NCBI RefSeq assembly: GCF_003797835.1
Contig: NZ_RKMF01000004.1
Coordinates: forward strand, 124,001 to 188,000
Direction: 5' to 3'
Length of the DNA: 64,000 nt
Source: Kocuria soli
GTDB taxonomy: Bacteria; Actinomycetota; Actinomycetes; Actinomycetales; Micrococcaceae
Both the position numbers and the translations under genes were made by a program. Positions within the stretch are counted from its first letter, which is position 1; each line of letters begins with the position of its first letter. Of the stretch, positions 43,101-51,637 are shown piece by piece. Under the pieces are notes generated by a model. The model was not told the DNA's origin, made no database searches, and saw only the letters and a program-made list of their open reading frames with translations.

Positions 43101-43324
43101 CTGGCGCGGCGATCTTCCTAGACCTCACAGGATGCGATCCCTTCTCGCGCATCTCAGGCCCCGCCACTATTGGCATCGTTCCCGACTACGTCGTCGGCCA
43201 AAGCAAGTCGATCCACTCTGACCACATCTTCCGTCTCGGGCAGACCGCAGATTTGCGCCCCGACCCCATCACCGTCGAGATCTACGCCCGAAGACCTACT
43301 GCCCCAGATAATGGCACTGAGTGA
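40136..43324 (+). CDS. STAND NTPase with N-terminal Cap4/DUF4297-like nuclease domain, probable anti-phage defence
   Basis: 1062 residues, start ATG after AGGAGG. Residues 5-20 GGVVALYGFRYQMLRTME match the opening of DUF4297/Cap4 nuclease domains. Candidate PD-(D/E)xK residues follow: E39, E41, D49, E52 and the QVK motif at 63-65. An NB-ARC-type NTPase comes next, with Walker A GFGGLGKST (257-265), Walker B LLIFDD (333-338) and an arginine sensor-like TLVTSRDAAW. The rest to residue 1062 is helical, with repeat-like character suited to ligand sensing. Nuclease-STAND architectures (Avs-like) act as abortive-infection sensors of phage proteins. The gene is standalone in a GC-poorer island, between the katG terminator and an IS element, which supports transfer. 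Sensing ligand unknown. Confidence 0.8.
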   Translation: MGTDGGVVALYGFRYQMLRTMERLLDMYSHDRDGDWAIEIEHATHESVDYAEYRGGRLARVVQVKASRPGSTTRLWASEMQGILTKLAVAFPAAEQVVLESNRHGGWKNIATVLNQQPSTAAPQLVAWHDPRDLAAVEADVVTRIVHARMRERVSSAPEVAGALACLLEARLWQTATLDTANLAAGQRQLTSGDVEALLGTPDRDLEQALGEVSWSTRWHLPHGLWIDRNAALSFLDRHLTSQYLDTRNVACAVLTGFGGLGKSTCAARFATLHADQYAMVIWLTASSPQRLIDEVKELLSHQYDALTVASWDDYATRTALLSWLESTPRSWLLIFDDVDHVDTIRDWIPQVGYGHTLVTSRDAAWPASHAPSLELGILTEPEMKDLVTRRLGDIEITKDGLLRLAQLTDQWALAVDMVLAWLSRTGRNLADLGDYEPHEARQRILEKDDLLPAGYPAPVLHVILDTLAHVQDDNPAAYRLLSDVIAYGATAVPSSLVASDAFQGVATTFNDVIACDDLITELRHLSLIQPATLEDPRLGQYRHRLDVHGLIADMITLLEPHDPERWLHLTERLSLLIETCNQQQDIPLALSLAPVITAIDDAVKSGATADQHYLTLLGNTANIWAVAGNYPVAVYRLVRERTLAQSIATYQPDQVNIFTWLATLATGQLVSILMTIDRPEEAVSLAEEISPDLERFMGYAKPSSLNKLVEGILDAMEAVRHDHLKPRAAAVRSLLENEQLSVRPSPVRAIELALRNDDFVTALGIANVTLQFTTLPVDRIELLCRRAEALATSDVNESDATLREAIACAHENEVDPHRATDLALNTLHQRVVHILNRPITADSSQLQYYRGWFDILDDLVPLPERPLEQAKICTAHLWRGLINDPSVPATDAQQLPQLLQAARASESSTEELIGLHSAANQSLFIHDYLLLPHVVQATAIARIGNTVLLGLATEDEATVATACMKAHLNRCYSFSATRYSTRALVKTPGAAIFLDLTGCDPFSRISGPATIGIVPDYVVGQSKSIHSDHIFRLGQTADLRPDPITVEIYARRPTAPDNGTE

Positions 43325-43463
43325 CCGGGCCAGTCGTACAACACACAAAGGTAGCGATTTGAATCGCGGACATGAAGAATGAACTGGTTTCAAAGGGCGT
43401 GAGGAACGAATCGGTGACAACTGATCGTTAGCGCTCAGGGGCGCTGGCGGGGAGGATGTCATC

Positions 43464-43769
43464 ATGCCTGGTCCCTATCCCAGAGAGTTCCGCGAGGATG
43501 TCGTCGCGGTCGCCCGGCGTCGTGAGAGCGGCGTCACCATCAAACAGATCGCCACGGATTTCGGTATCAGCGAAGCGACGTTGCAGAACTGGCTCCGCCA
43601 GGCCGACGTCGAGGACGGCAACCGTCCCGGTCAGACCGCGGCGGATGCGGCGGAAGCTCGTGAGTTGAAGAAGCGGATCCGCCTGCTCGAGCAGGAGAAC
43701 GAGGTGCTCAGGAGGGCTGCGGCGTATCTGTCGCAGGCGAATCTGCGCCTTGGTGGTTCCCCAAAATGA
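43464..43769 (+). CDS. IS3-family transposase OrfA (copy 1)
   Basis: 101 residues. The helix-turn-helix ESGVTIKQIATDFGISEATL is followed by a leucine-zipper coiled coil (ELKKRIRLLEQENEVLRRAA) that mediates OrfA/OrfAB multimerisation. It ends CCAAAATGA, where the TGA overlaps the orfB ATG. The A-rich stretch could allow -1 frameshifting. Confidence 0.85.
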   Translation: MPGPYPREFREDVVAVARRRESGVTIKQIATDFGISEATLQNWLRQADVEDGNRPGQTAADAAEARELKKRIRLLEQENEVLRRAAAYLSQANLRLGGSPK

Positions 43770-44640
43770 CATACCCGCTCGTTGCTGAGCTCGCCGGATC
43801 GGGGATCCCGTGACGGTGTCGTGCCGGGTCCTCAAGCTCGCCAGACAGCCCTACTACCGCTGGCGGAACGATCCTGTGCAGAACGCTGACGTTCTCCGGG
43901 CGTATCGGATCAACGCGTTGCATGACGCGCACCATGACGACCCGACGTTCGGATACCGATACCTGGCAGACGAGGCTCGGCGGGCCGGGTGGCGGATGAG
44001 CAGGCGGACGGCGTGGAAGCTGTGCTCGCAGGCCGGGATCCTCTCGTCCGCGCAACGCCGACGGCGCGGGAAGGGCAAGAAGGCCGGCCCGCCGGTGTTC
44101 GACGATCACGTGCAGCGGGTTTTCCGTGCTGATGCCCCGAACCGGCTCTGGCTCACGGACATCACGGAGCATTGGACCAGCGAGGGCAAGCTTTACTGCT
44201 GCGCGGTCAAGGACGTGTGCTCCCGGAGGATCGTGGGCTACTCCATGGGCTCGAGGATGAGCGCCAGACTCGCCGTGGACGCCCTGGTCAGCGCTGTCTC
44301 CAGACGAGGCTCGGTGACCGGATGCATCGTGCACTCGGATCGCGGCAGCCAGTTCTTGGCCGCCTCCTTCGTGAAGGCAATCGAGGCGCATCACCTGATC
44401 GGTTCGATGGGTCGGGTCGGTGCCGCCGGGGACAACGCAGCGATGGAATCGTTCTTCTCGCTGCTGCAGAAAAACGTCCTGGACCGACGCTGCTGGGACA
44501 CTCGTGAGGAACTGCGTATCGCGATCATCACGTGGATCGAACGGACCTACCACCGCCGTCGGCGACAGGTCGGTCTCGGCCGATTGACCCCTATCGAATA
44601 CGAAGCCATCATGGCCCCGACCGTCAGCCTGGCGGCCTGA
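43766..44640 (+). pseudogene. IS3-family transposase OrfB (copy 1), frameshifted near its start
   Basis: Begins MTYPLVAELA in the frame of copy 2, but one base is missing near 43803 (copy 2 reads GGGATTCCC, this copy GGGATCCC), producing an early TGA. The rest, from GTG 43810, is intact: LWLTDITEHW (first Asp), IVHSDRGSQF (second Asp), AAMESFFSLL (Glu) of the DDE integrase core. Translation from the internal GTG could still give a 276-residue protein, but without the N-terminus. Confidence 0.75.
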
Positions 44641-44742
44641 ACCCGACCGTCACCTATCCGTGCAGCAGACCCCTTCAGCCGGCACCGGTCGTGCGCGGCC
44701 CCGCGGCGAGCGCCGGGGTCCGCGCGCCAACGCACTCGCTCG

Positions 44743-45090
44743 CTAGCGCACCATCCTGAGCTCGCGCAGGTCTGACAGTCGTGGGTCCACCGTCTCGGTC
44801 CCGTCCGCGCGGAAGCCATTGCGCTCGTAGAACCGGATGGCGCGCGCATTGGCCGCGGCGAAGCCCACGATCCGTCCGGCCACCTCAGCGACGCGCACCG
44901 CGCTCCGGCCGGCTTCATCGCGCAGCAGATCGTCCCACATGGTGCGACGACGCCACTGCGCCGTCTCGTTGTAGAAACGCTCCGGGAGCATGCCCGCGTA
45001 CGTCTCACGCCAGGAACGCACGTGGACGGCCGCGAGGGCGGGAGCGTCGTCGGGCTCGGGGAGACGGATGGTGAAGGCGGGCCGTGTCAT
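44743..45090 (-). pseudogene. GNAT acetyltransferase lacking its acetyl-CoA loop
   Basis: 115 residues: a normal start FTIRLPEPDDAPALAAVHVR and SWRETYAGMLPERFY, then EVAGRIVGFA joined directly to NARAIRFYERNGF. The roughly 45-residue stretch that normally holds strand beta4 and the Q/R-x-x-G-x-G/A acetyl-CoA motif is absent, an in-frame deletion. Probably inactive. Its ATG overlaps the bioQ stop (ATGA), so it was the second gene of the bioQ transcript. Confidence 0.65.
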
Positions 45091-45716
45091 GGGTCGGACC
45101 TCTCGAGGGGCGCTGCCTCACGACCGAGGATCAGGCACAGTCCGGCCTCGAACCGCGGAGCGCTGTCAGTGGTGGGCAGCCCCATGGCCTCGCGGGTCTG
45201 CTGAGCGGTGACGGAGCCCAGTATGAACCGGACCAGGGTCAGGGCCGTATTCTCGGCGGTCCGCTGCGTGAGACCCGTGGCGGACAGGGCCGCGACGAGT
45301 AGCGGAACCGGCGGCAGGTCGAGCGGATCGAGGGCGTGGGCCACGCCGACGACCTCCGCGCCGTCGCGCACCGCGAGGATCAGCCGACGGAACTCCGCGG
45401 CAACCCGAGCGGGGTCGAGGTGGCCGGGCTCGGTGCGGCCGTCATCGGAGTGCCCCGGACCCGCCCCGTCGTGACCGGCCGAGCGGGCGGCGCGGGGAAT
45501 GGCGTCGTCGTGCACCGCGCGGTCGGCGGCGAGCGGTGCGACCATGCGCTGGGCGAGCACCGCCAGCAACTCCTGCTTGTTGGCCACGTGCCAGTAGAGG
45601 GCGCCGGGCTGGACCTCGAGCTCCTTGGCGAGGCGGCGCATGGAGAGATCACCCAGGCCGTAGCTCTGCAGGATGTGCCACGCGGCATCCACCACGTCAT
45701 CGCGGTTCAGGGCCAC
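45087..45716 (-). CDS. bioQ: TetR-family biotin regulator BioQ
   Basis: 209 residues. The N-terminal helix-turn-helix (MALNRDDVVDAAWHILQSYG, then MRRLAKELEVQPGALYWHVA) resembles BioQ of corynebacteria and mycobacteria, which represses biotin synthesis genes. A Gly/Asp/His-rich insert (about residues 70-100) looks disordered. It is divergent from bioB. The intergenic region carries two TGAAC-N3-GTTCA sites, the known BioQ operator form, which strongly supports the assignment. BioQ itself does not bind biotin; the signal route is uncertain. Confidence 0.85.
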   Translation of the reverse strand: MALNRDDVVDAAWHILQSYGLGDLSMRRLAKELEVQPGALYWHVANKQELLAVLAQRMVAPLAADRAVHDDAIPRAARSAGHDGAGPGHSDDGRTEPGHLDPARVAAEFRRLILAVRDGAEVVGVAHALDPLDLPPVPLLVAALSATGLTQRTAENTALTLVRFILGSVTAQQTREAMGLPTTDSAPRFEAGLCLILGREAAPLERSDP

Positions 45717-45799
45717 GGTGCTCCTCTCGGGGTGCTCGGTCGGGTGCTGCGTGTGACTCTACCGATCGGCCGGTGCGGCGCGGGGCGGGCGTTGGAGAT

Positions 45800-45841
45800 T
45801 TGACTTTCTTGAACGACGTTCAATAATTGAACAATGTTCAA
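45800..45841 (+). promoter_or_regulatory. bioB promoter with two BioQ operators
   Basis: Two 15-base palindromes, TTGAACGACGTTCAA (45809-45823) and TTGAACAATGTTCAA (45827-45841), each TGAAC-N3-GTTCA. A -35 TTGACT (45800) and a -10-like AATAAT (45822) with 16-base spacing place the transcript start at or next to the bioB ATG (45834), i.e. a leaderless mRNA. The second operator contains the start codon itself. Repression by BioQ would block both promoter elements. Confidence 0.75.
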
Positions 45842-47231
45842 GAACCCTGCCGAGCTGGCCGAGCGCGTCCTCGCCGGCGACCCAGTGACCCCGGACGAAG
45901 CCCTCGAGCTGCTGCACACCGACGACCCCGGCATGCTGGACCTCGTGGCCGCCGCCGCACGGCTGCGCCGCGAACACTTCGGGATGACCGTGAAGGTGAA
46001 CTACCTGGTCAACCTGAAGTCCGGGCTGTGCGCCGAGGACTGCGGCTACTGCTCCCAGCGCCTGAACGCCGGGACAGACATCCTCAAGTACTCGTGGCTG
46101 AGCCCCGAAAAGGCGGTGGAGCAGGCCGAGTACGGCATCCGCGGTGGTGCGAGCCGCGTGTGCCTCGTGGCGAGCGGTCGCGGCCCGTCCAACCGTGAGG
46201 TGAGCAACGTGAGCCGCACGGTCGAGGCGCTGAAGGAGCAGCACCCGGATGTGGAGGTCTGCGCATGCCTGGGCCTGCTCAAGGACGGCCAGGCGGAGAC
46301 ACTGAGCGGCGCGGGGGTGGACGCCTACAACCACAACCTCAACACCGCCGAGTCCCACTACGAGTCCATCTGCTCCACCCACACCTACCAGGACCGTGTG
46401 GACACCGTGGAGCGCGCGAAGGACGCCGGGCTCTCCCCGTGCTCCGGGCTGATCGTGGGCATGCGGGAGACGGACGAGCAGCTCGTTGAGGCGCTCTTCG
46501 CCCTGCGGGACCTGGGCTCGGATTCCGTGCCGGTGAACTTCCTCATGCCCTTCGACGGCACGCCCCTGGCAGGCACGTGGCAGCTGAGCCCGCAGAAGTG
46601 CCTGAAGATCCTCTCCGTGGTGCGCTTCGTGTGCCCGGACAAGGAGATCCGCATGGCCGGTGGCCGCGAGATGCACCTGCGCTCGCTGCAGCCGCTCGCC
46701 CTTCACGTGGTCAATTCCCTGTTCCTGGGCGACTACCTCACCTCCGAAGGGCAGGCGGCCAAGGCGGACCTGGACATGATCGCGGACGCCGGCTTCACCG
46801 TCCTTGGCGCGGGGCCAGACCTTTCCCGTGAGCACGACGCCGCGGCGCCCGCCCACGCCTCGAGCGGTGCGGCTCCCGAGCAGGCTGCGGCGGGCCAGGC
46901 CGGTCAGACGGGCTCGGCAGGCCCGGCGAGCACGCCCTGCGGGTCCACGTGCGGAACCGGTGGAGCTGCCGGTCCCGATGCCACCTCGGGCGGCGGTCCG
47001 GCCCCCTTCGACCCGGTCTATTCCGACCAGGGTGTCGACGCCGCGCTGCCCTCGACCGCCCAGGGCCCGGTCCCTACTCGGTCAGCTGCCCCGGTCTCCG
47101 CGGCGCTCGCCGCCCTGTTGAGCTCGGGCGACGGGCCCGAACGCGACGAGAACGACACCCGGGTGAGGATCGAGCTGAGCCCGACCGTGCGGCGTCGTGG
47201 TGCGGGAACCTCGGTGGCGCCGAATGCCTGA
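45834..47231 (+). CDS. bioB: Biotin synthase BioB with long C-terminal extension
   Basis: Radical-SAM enzyme inserting sulfur into dethiobiotin. The CxxxCxxC cluster motif reads [20 protein letters not shown]; the second Fe-S cluster ligands and ISC-type motifs follow ([49 protein letters not shown]). The catalytic part ends near residue 335. A further 130 residues are Ala/Gly/Ser/Pro-rich, with [12 protein letters not shown] and a charged end; total 465, versus about 330-380 for most BioB. Reading frame intact. First gene of the bio operon; its end overlaps bioA by eight bases. Confidence 0.9.
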   Translation: MFKNPAELAERVLAGDPVTPDEALELLHTDDPGMLDLVAAAARLRREHFGMTVKVNYLVNLKSGLCAEDCGYCSQRLNAGTDILKYSWLSPEKAVEQAEYGIRGGASRVCLVASGRGPSNREVSNVSRTVEALKEQHPDVEVCACLGLLKDGQAETLSGAGVDAYNHNLNTAESHYESICSTHTYQDRVDTVERAKDAGLSPCSGLIVGMRETDEQLVEALFALRDLGSDSVPVNFLMPFDGTPLAGTWQLSPQKCLKILSVVRFVCPDKEIRMAGGREMHLRSLQPLALHVVNSLFLGDYLTSEGQAAKADLDMIADAGFTVLGAGPDLSREHDAAAPAHASSGAAPEQAAAGQAGQTGSAGPASTPCGSTCGTGGAAGPDATSGGGPAPFDPVYSDQGVDAALPSTAQGPVPTRSAAPVSAALAALLSSGDGPERDENDTRVRIELSPTVRRRGAGTSVAPNA

Positions 47232-48854
47232 ACCGGCACCGCAGATCACGCACGACACCGCGCCCCCCGAGAGCAGCGGGGAGGCTTCTTGCCCCGCCGC
47301 GGGTGCCGTGGCAGAGACGGCAGAACAGGGTGACGACGCCGTGGAGCCCACCCGCCTCGCCGCTCGTGACCGCGGGCTGCTCTGGCACCCCTACGCACCG
47401 CTGGACGGACCCGCACCCCACGCGGTGCTGGCCGCGGAGGGCGTGACCCTGACCCTGGAGACTCCTGAGGGGGACCGGATCCGGGCAATCGATGGCATGG
47501 CCTCGTGGTGGTGCGCCGTGCACGGCTACCGCAACCCGGAACTGGACCGCGCCGCCGTGGACCAGATCACCGAGTTCTCCCACGTGATGTTCGGGGGGGG
47601 CTCACGCACCGCCCGGCCGTAGAACTCGCGGAGCTGCTGGTGGAGGTCACCCCGCCCGAGCTGCAGCACGTGTTCTTCGCAGACTCGGGCTCCGTGAGCG
47701 TGGAGGTCGCGCTGAAGCTCGCAGTGCAGTACCAGGCGGCCCTCGGACGACCCGAGCGCCGTCGCATCCTGACCGTGCGCGGCGGCTACCACGGGGACAC
47801 CACTGGCGCCATGAGCGTGTGCGACCCCGAGGGCGGGATGCACGCCGAATTCTCCGGGCTGGTGGCGGAGCAGCTGTTCGTGGCACCGCCTCCCGCGGCG
47901 CACCCCCGGCGTAGGTCCGGGTACGAGGATCCCGAGGGGTTGCGGTCCCCGGAGAACCTCGGTGCGGCGGCCTCGGGCACCGCTGGTTTCGTACCTTCCG
48001 GGGACACCGAGGGGCCAGGTGGGAGCGGCGCGCAGGGTGCGGGAGCGCCGTCGTCGTCCGGGGCCGTGGACTGGGACGCCGACGACGCCGCCGTTGAGGC
48101 GTGGATCGCGGACGTGCGCAAAGTCGCCCGCGCCCACTGGGATGAGCTCGCCGGGATCATCGTGGAACCCGTGCTGCAGGGCGCGGGCGGGATGCGCACG
48201 TACGACCCGCGGTGCCTGCGGGTGCTGCGAGAGCTGGCGGACGAGCTGGACCTGGTGTTCATCGTGGATGAGATCGCCACGGGCTTCGGACGCACCGGGA
48301 AGAGGTTCGCCAGTGAGTGGGCGGACGTGGTCCCGGACGTAATGTGCGTGGGCAAGGCCCTGACCGGCGGGTATATGTCCCTAGCCGCGGTGCTCGTCTC
48401 CGCGGCCGTGGGGGGAGGTGATCACCGGGTCTGAGCAGCGCGCGCTCATGCACGGGCCCACGTTCATGGCCAACCCGCTGGCGTGCGCCGTGGCCCTCCA
48501 GTCGGTGCGTATGCTCCGCAAGACATGGTCAGAGAACGTGGCACGGCTTTCTGCGGCCCTGAGCGAGATTCTTCCTGTCGCGTTGACCTTTCGGTGGTCA
48601 AGGACGTGCGGGTGATCGGTGGGGTGGGCGTCGTCGAGTTCCACGAGGCACCGGACCCGGTACCGGTCACGTGCGCGGCGCTGGATCAGGGGGTGTGGTT
48701 CCGCCCCATCGGGAGGCTGCTCTACACCATGCCGCCGTACGTGTGCTCCGACGAGGAGGTCCGCACCATTGCCTACGCCCTGCTCCGAGCAGCGCAGGAG
48801 GTGGAGCTCACGAGCACGGGCCGGGGTGCCACGCCGCACGGGGCGGGCGCATGA
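47224..48854 (+). pseudogene. bioA: Adenosylmethionine-8-amino-7-oxononanoate aminotransferase, three apparent frameshifts
   Basis: PLP aminotransferase converting KAPA to DAPA. Good BioA sequence runs in three frames. [20 protein letters not shown] to HVMFGG stops after a run of eight G at 47593-47600, where six would restore frame. [20 protein letters not shown] through [15 protein letters not shown] and [11 protein letters not shown] follows in a second frame, until a six-G run at 48410-48415. [20 protein letters not shown] then runs in a third frame until about 48590. DLSVVKDVRVIGGVGVVEFH to the end is in the final frame. The PLP lysine block (GKALTGGY) is present. Either a pseudogene, or homopolymer sequencing errors; the third break is not in a long homopolymer. 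Confidence 0.8.
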
Positions 48855-49635
48855 CGGCCCACCGCCCGGACGCATTCACGACGGCGCCCGCACCCGCGCA
48901 CTCGATCGTGGGTTTCCGCATGGCCCCGCCAGGGGTAACGCGCCAGTTCCGGAGCATCCGGACGTTTCCGCTCCGACCGCTGCGGGCCCCCTCGACGACT
49001 GGCTCCGCGACCGGCGGCAAACGGCGCGATGAGGCCGGACTGCGGCGTCGGCTGCGGGCGCTGCCCGGGGCGTGCGTGGACCTCGCCTCGAACGACTACC
49101 TGGGGCTGTCCCGGGATCCGCGCGTGGTCACGGCGGCGCGCGAGGCACTGGACGCCCACGGCACGGGATCCCGCGCATCGCACCTCGTCACAGGGACATT
49201 GGGGATCCACGCGCGGCTGGAGCGGGAGCTGTGCGCGCTCACCGGCCAGCCCGCGGCGCTGGTGTTCTCGAGCGGCTACGCCGCCAACACGGGGGTGCTC
49301 ACGGCACTGGGAGATGCGGACACGCTCATCGTCTCGGATGCCCACGCACATGCGTCGCTGGTGGACGGGGCGCGACTGTCTCGTTCCCCGGTGCGGATCG
49401 CGCGGCACTCGGACGTGGCCCACGTGGCGCGGCTACTGGCCGAGCGCTCGGAGGCACGCGCCATCGTGGTGGTGGAATCGGTCTACTCGGTGTGGGGAGA
49501 CCACGCGCCACTCCAGGAGCTCGCGGAGATATGCCGGGCGTGGAATGCCCTCCTGCTCGTGGACGAGGCACACGGCATCGGCGTGGCCGGCCGGGGGCGG
49601 GGGCTCGTGCACGAACACGGTCTTGCAGGATCCCC
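48851..49635 (+). pseudogene. bioF: 8-amino-7-oxononanoate synthase, frameshifted and truncated by an IS
   Basis: KAPA synthase (pimeloyl-CoA/ACP + alanine). The N-terminal DDWLRDRRQTAR block is in one frame and DEAGLRRRLRALPGACVDLA in another, with one base missing near 49028. From there the sequence is typical: SNDYLGLS, GSRASHLVTGTLGIHARLE, VVESVYSVWGDHAPL, LLLVDEAHGIGVAGRGRG. It stops at LAGSP, where the IS begins, so the PLP lysine and the last third are lost. No remainder of bioF is found to the right of the IS. The start overlaps the bioA end (ATGA). Confidence 0.85.
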
Positions 49636-49668
49636 GGGCGTGAGGAACGAACTGATGACAGATTCGGT

Positions 49669-50544
49669 TTAGGCCGCGAGTGTGAGCGGCTCGGTTAGTT
49701 TCGCTTCGAACTCGATGGGCGTCAACCCGCCGAGCGTGTCCTGCGCTCGCTGCCGGTGATACTTCCGCTCGATCCAGACCACGATGGCCAGACGCAGCTC
49801 CTGGCGTGTGGCCCACCGTTGCTGGTTCAGCACGTTCGTCTGCAGCAGTGACCAGAACGATTCCATCGCGGCGTTATCTCCGGCTGCGCCGACTCTGCCC
49901 ATCGAGCCGACCATGTCGTGGCGGCGCAGTTCCCGGGCCATGGCACGGCTGCGGAACTGGCAGCCCCTGTCAGCGTGCAGGATGCACCCGGCGACCTCAC
50001 CGCGGCGGGCGCCAGCGTTGCGGACGGCGTCGACGGCGAGCTTCGCGGTCATCCGGTCCGAGATCGAGTAGCCGACGATGCGATTCGAGAACACGTCCTT
50101 GATCGCTCAGCAGTAAAGCTTGCCCTCGCTGGTCCAGTGCTCCGTGATATCCGTCAGCCAGAGCCGGTTCGGCTCGTCGGCGCGGAAGACCCGCTGGACA
50201 TGGTCGTCGAACACCGGCGGGCCGGCCTTCTTGCCCTTCCCGCGCCGTCGGCGTTGCGCAGACGAGAGGATCCCGGCCTGCGAGCACAGCTTCCACGCCG
50301 TCCGCCGACTCATCCGCCACCCGGCCCGCCGAGCCTCGTCTGCCAGGTATCGGTATCCGAACGTCGGGTCGTCATCGTGGGCATCCCGCAGTGCGTTGAT
50401 GCGGTGCGCACGGAGGAGGTCCGCGTCTCGGACGGGAGCGTTGCGCCACCGGTAGTAGGGCTGTCTGGCGAGCTTGAGGACCCGGCACGACACCGTCACG
50501 GGAATCCCCGCGTCGGCGAGCTCAGCAACGAGCGGGTATGTCAT
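49669..50544 (-). pseudogene. IS3-family OrfB (copy 2) with an internal stop
   Basis: The first 145 codons (MTYPLVAELADAGIPVTVSC ... LWLTDITEHWTSEGKLYC) end at TGA 50107-50109, where copy 1 has TGC. The frame continues to 49669 with IVGYSISDRMTAKLAVDAV, CILHADRGCQF and NAAMESFWSLL, completing the DDE triad. This second part belongs to a related but distinct IS3 subtype. Confidence 0.75.
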
Positions 50545-50765
50545 TTTGGGGAACCACCAAGGCGCAGATTCGCCTGCGACAGATACGCCGCAGTCTGACC
50601 AGGACGGTTGCCGTCCTCGACGTCGGCCTGGCGGAGCCAGTTCTGCAACGTCGCTTCGCTGATACCGAAATCCGTGGCGATCTGTTTGATGGTGACGCCG
50701 CTCTCGCGACGCCGAGCGACCGCGACGACATCCTCGCGGAACTCTCTGGGATAAGGACCAGGCAT
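50541..50765 (-). pseudogene. IS3-family OrfA (copy 2), leucine zipper deleted
   Basis: 74 residues instead of 101. Same start and helix-turn-helix as copy 1, then GQTAA joined directly to YLSQANLRLGGSPK; the 27 residues holding the leucine zipper are missing in frame. Probably non-functional. Confidence 0.75.
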
Positions 50766-50834
50766 GATGACATCCTCCCCGCCAGCGCCCCTAAGCGCTA
50801 ACGATCAGTTGTCACCGATTCGTTCCTCACGCCC

Positions 50835-51634
50835 CAACGAAACCTGGCAGTCCGACTTCACCCACTACCGACTCACCCGCCCCGACGGCCAACCCGGCCC
50901 AGACGTCGAGATCATCACCTGGCTTGACGACTGCACCCGCTACGCCCTACACGTAACGGCGCACCCCCGGGTGACCACCCCGATCGTGGTCGCCACGTTC
51001 CGCGAAGCCCTTGCAGACCACGGGACCCCCGCGTCCACACTCACCGACAACGGCATGGTCTACACCCTCAGACTGGCCGGCCACGGCCGCCAGGACGGCA
51101 AGAACTCCTTCGAGGCCGAACTGTCCCCATCGACACATCGTGCAGAAGAACTCCCGGCCTGGCCACCCCACCACCTGCGGCAAGGTCGAGCGGTTCCAGC
51201 AGACGATGAAGAAGTGGCTGCGCGCCCAACCCGTGCAGCCAGCCACCACCACCGAGCTCCAGACGCTTCTCGACCTCTTCGTCGCCGAATACAACCACCG
51301 ACGACCGCACCGCGCCACTCCCGCGACACTCTACGACTCGATGCCCAAGGCGCATCCCGGCCCGGCCGCCGGCCCCATCACCCACAAGCGAGTCCGGCAC
51401 GACCGCGTCGACAAGGCCGGGTCAGTCACCCTGCGACACAACAGCCGACTCCACCACATCGGCATCGGACGAACCCACGCCGGAACCTGCGTCATCCTGC
51501 TCGTCCAAGACCTCCAGATCCGCGTCCTCAACGCAACCACCGGCGAACTCCTCCGCGAGCTGACCCTCGACCCCACACGCGACTACCAGCCCACCGGAAC
51601 ACCCAAAGGCCCCACTCGACGACCCCTGAAATGA
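50835..51634 (+). pseudogene. IS481-family transposase remnant
   Basis: The catalytic part of an rve integrase: NETWQSDFTHYRLT (first Asp), STLTDNGMVYTL (second Asp), then, after a frameshift near 51125, CGKVERFQQTMKKWLRAQ (Glu region) and a C-terminal GSVTLRHNSRLHHIGIGRT ending TGA 51634. The N-terminal helix-turn-helix domains are missing; the left side abuts IS3 copy 2. Dead element adjoining the tRNA gene. Confidence 0.8.
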
Positions 51635-51637
51635 ACA

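Larger units (their letters stand above)
43395..44672 (+). mobile_element. IS3-family element, copy 1
   Basis: About 1278 bp. The left end begins GGGCGTGAGGAACGAATCGG, identical to the 5' end of copy 2. The right end reads CGTCACCTATCCGTGCAGCA to CCCC, a weak inverted match. It contains orfA and orfB. No clear target duplication: flanks are TTCAAA and TTCAGC. orfB carries a one-base deletion. Confidence 0.8.
49636..50834 (-). mobile_element. IS3-family element, copy 2 (inverted, mosaic, inactive)
   Basis: About 1199 bp in opposite orientation to copy 1. Both tips read GGGCGTGAGGAACGAA inward, followed by TCGGTGACAA at the 5' tip and CTGATGACAG at the 3' tip. The 5' half is nearly identical to copy 1; from about 50110 leftward, orfB is only moderately similar. 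Insertion cut bioF on one side; the other side abuts an IS481 transposase remnant. No target duplication is visible. Confidence 0.8.

Noticed and set aside
43358-43373. GATTTGAATCGCGGAC resembling a tRNA T-arm remnant near the left end of IS copy 1
   Set aside because: Only about 8 bases match the tRNA-Pro T-arm (GATTTGAA) before diverging; no acceptor or anticodon arm, so chance is likely. An attachment-site reading is not supported.
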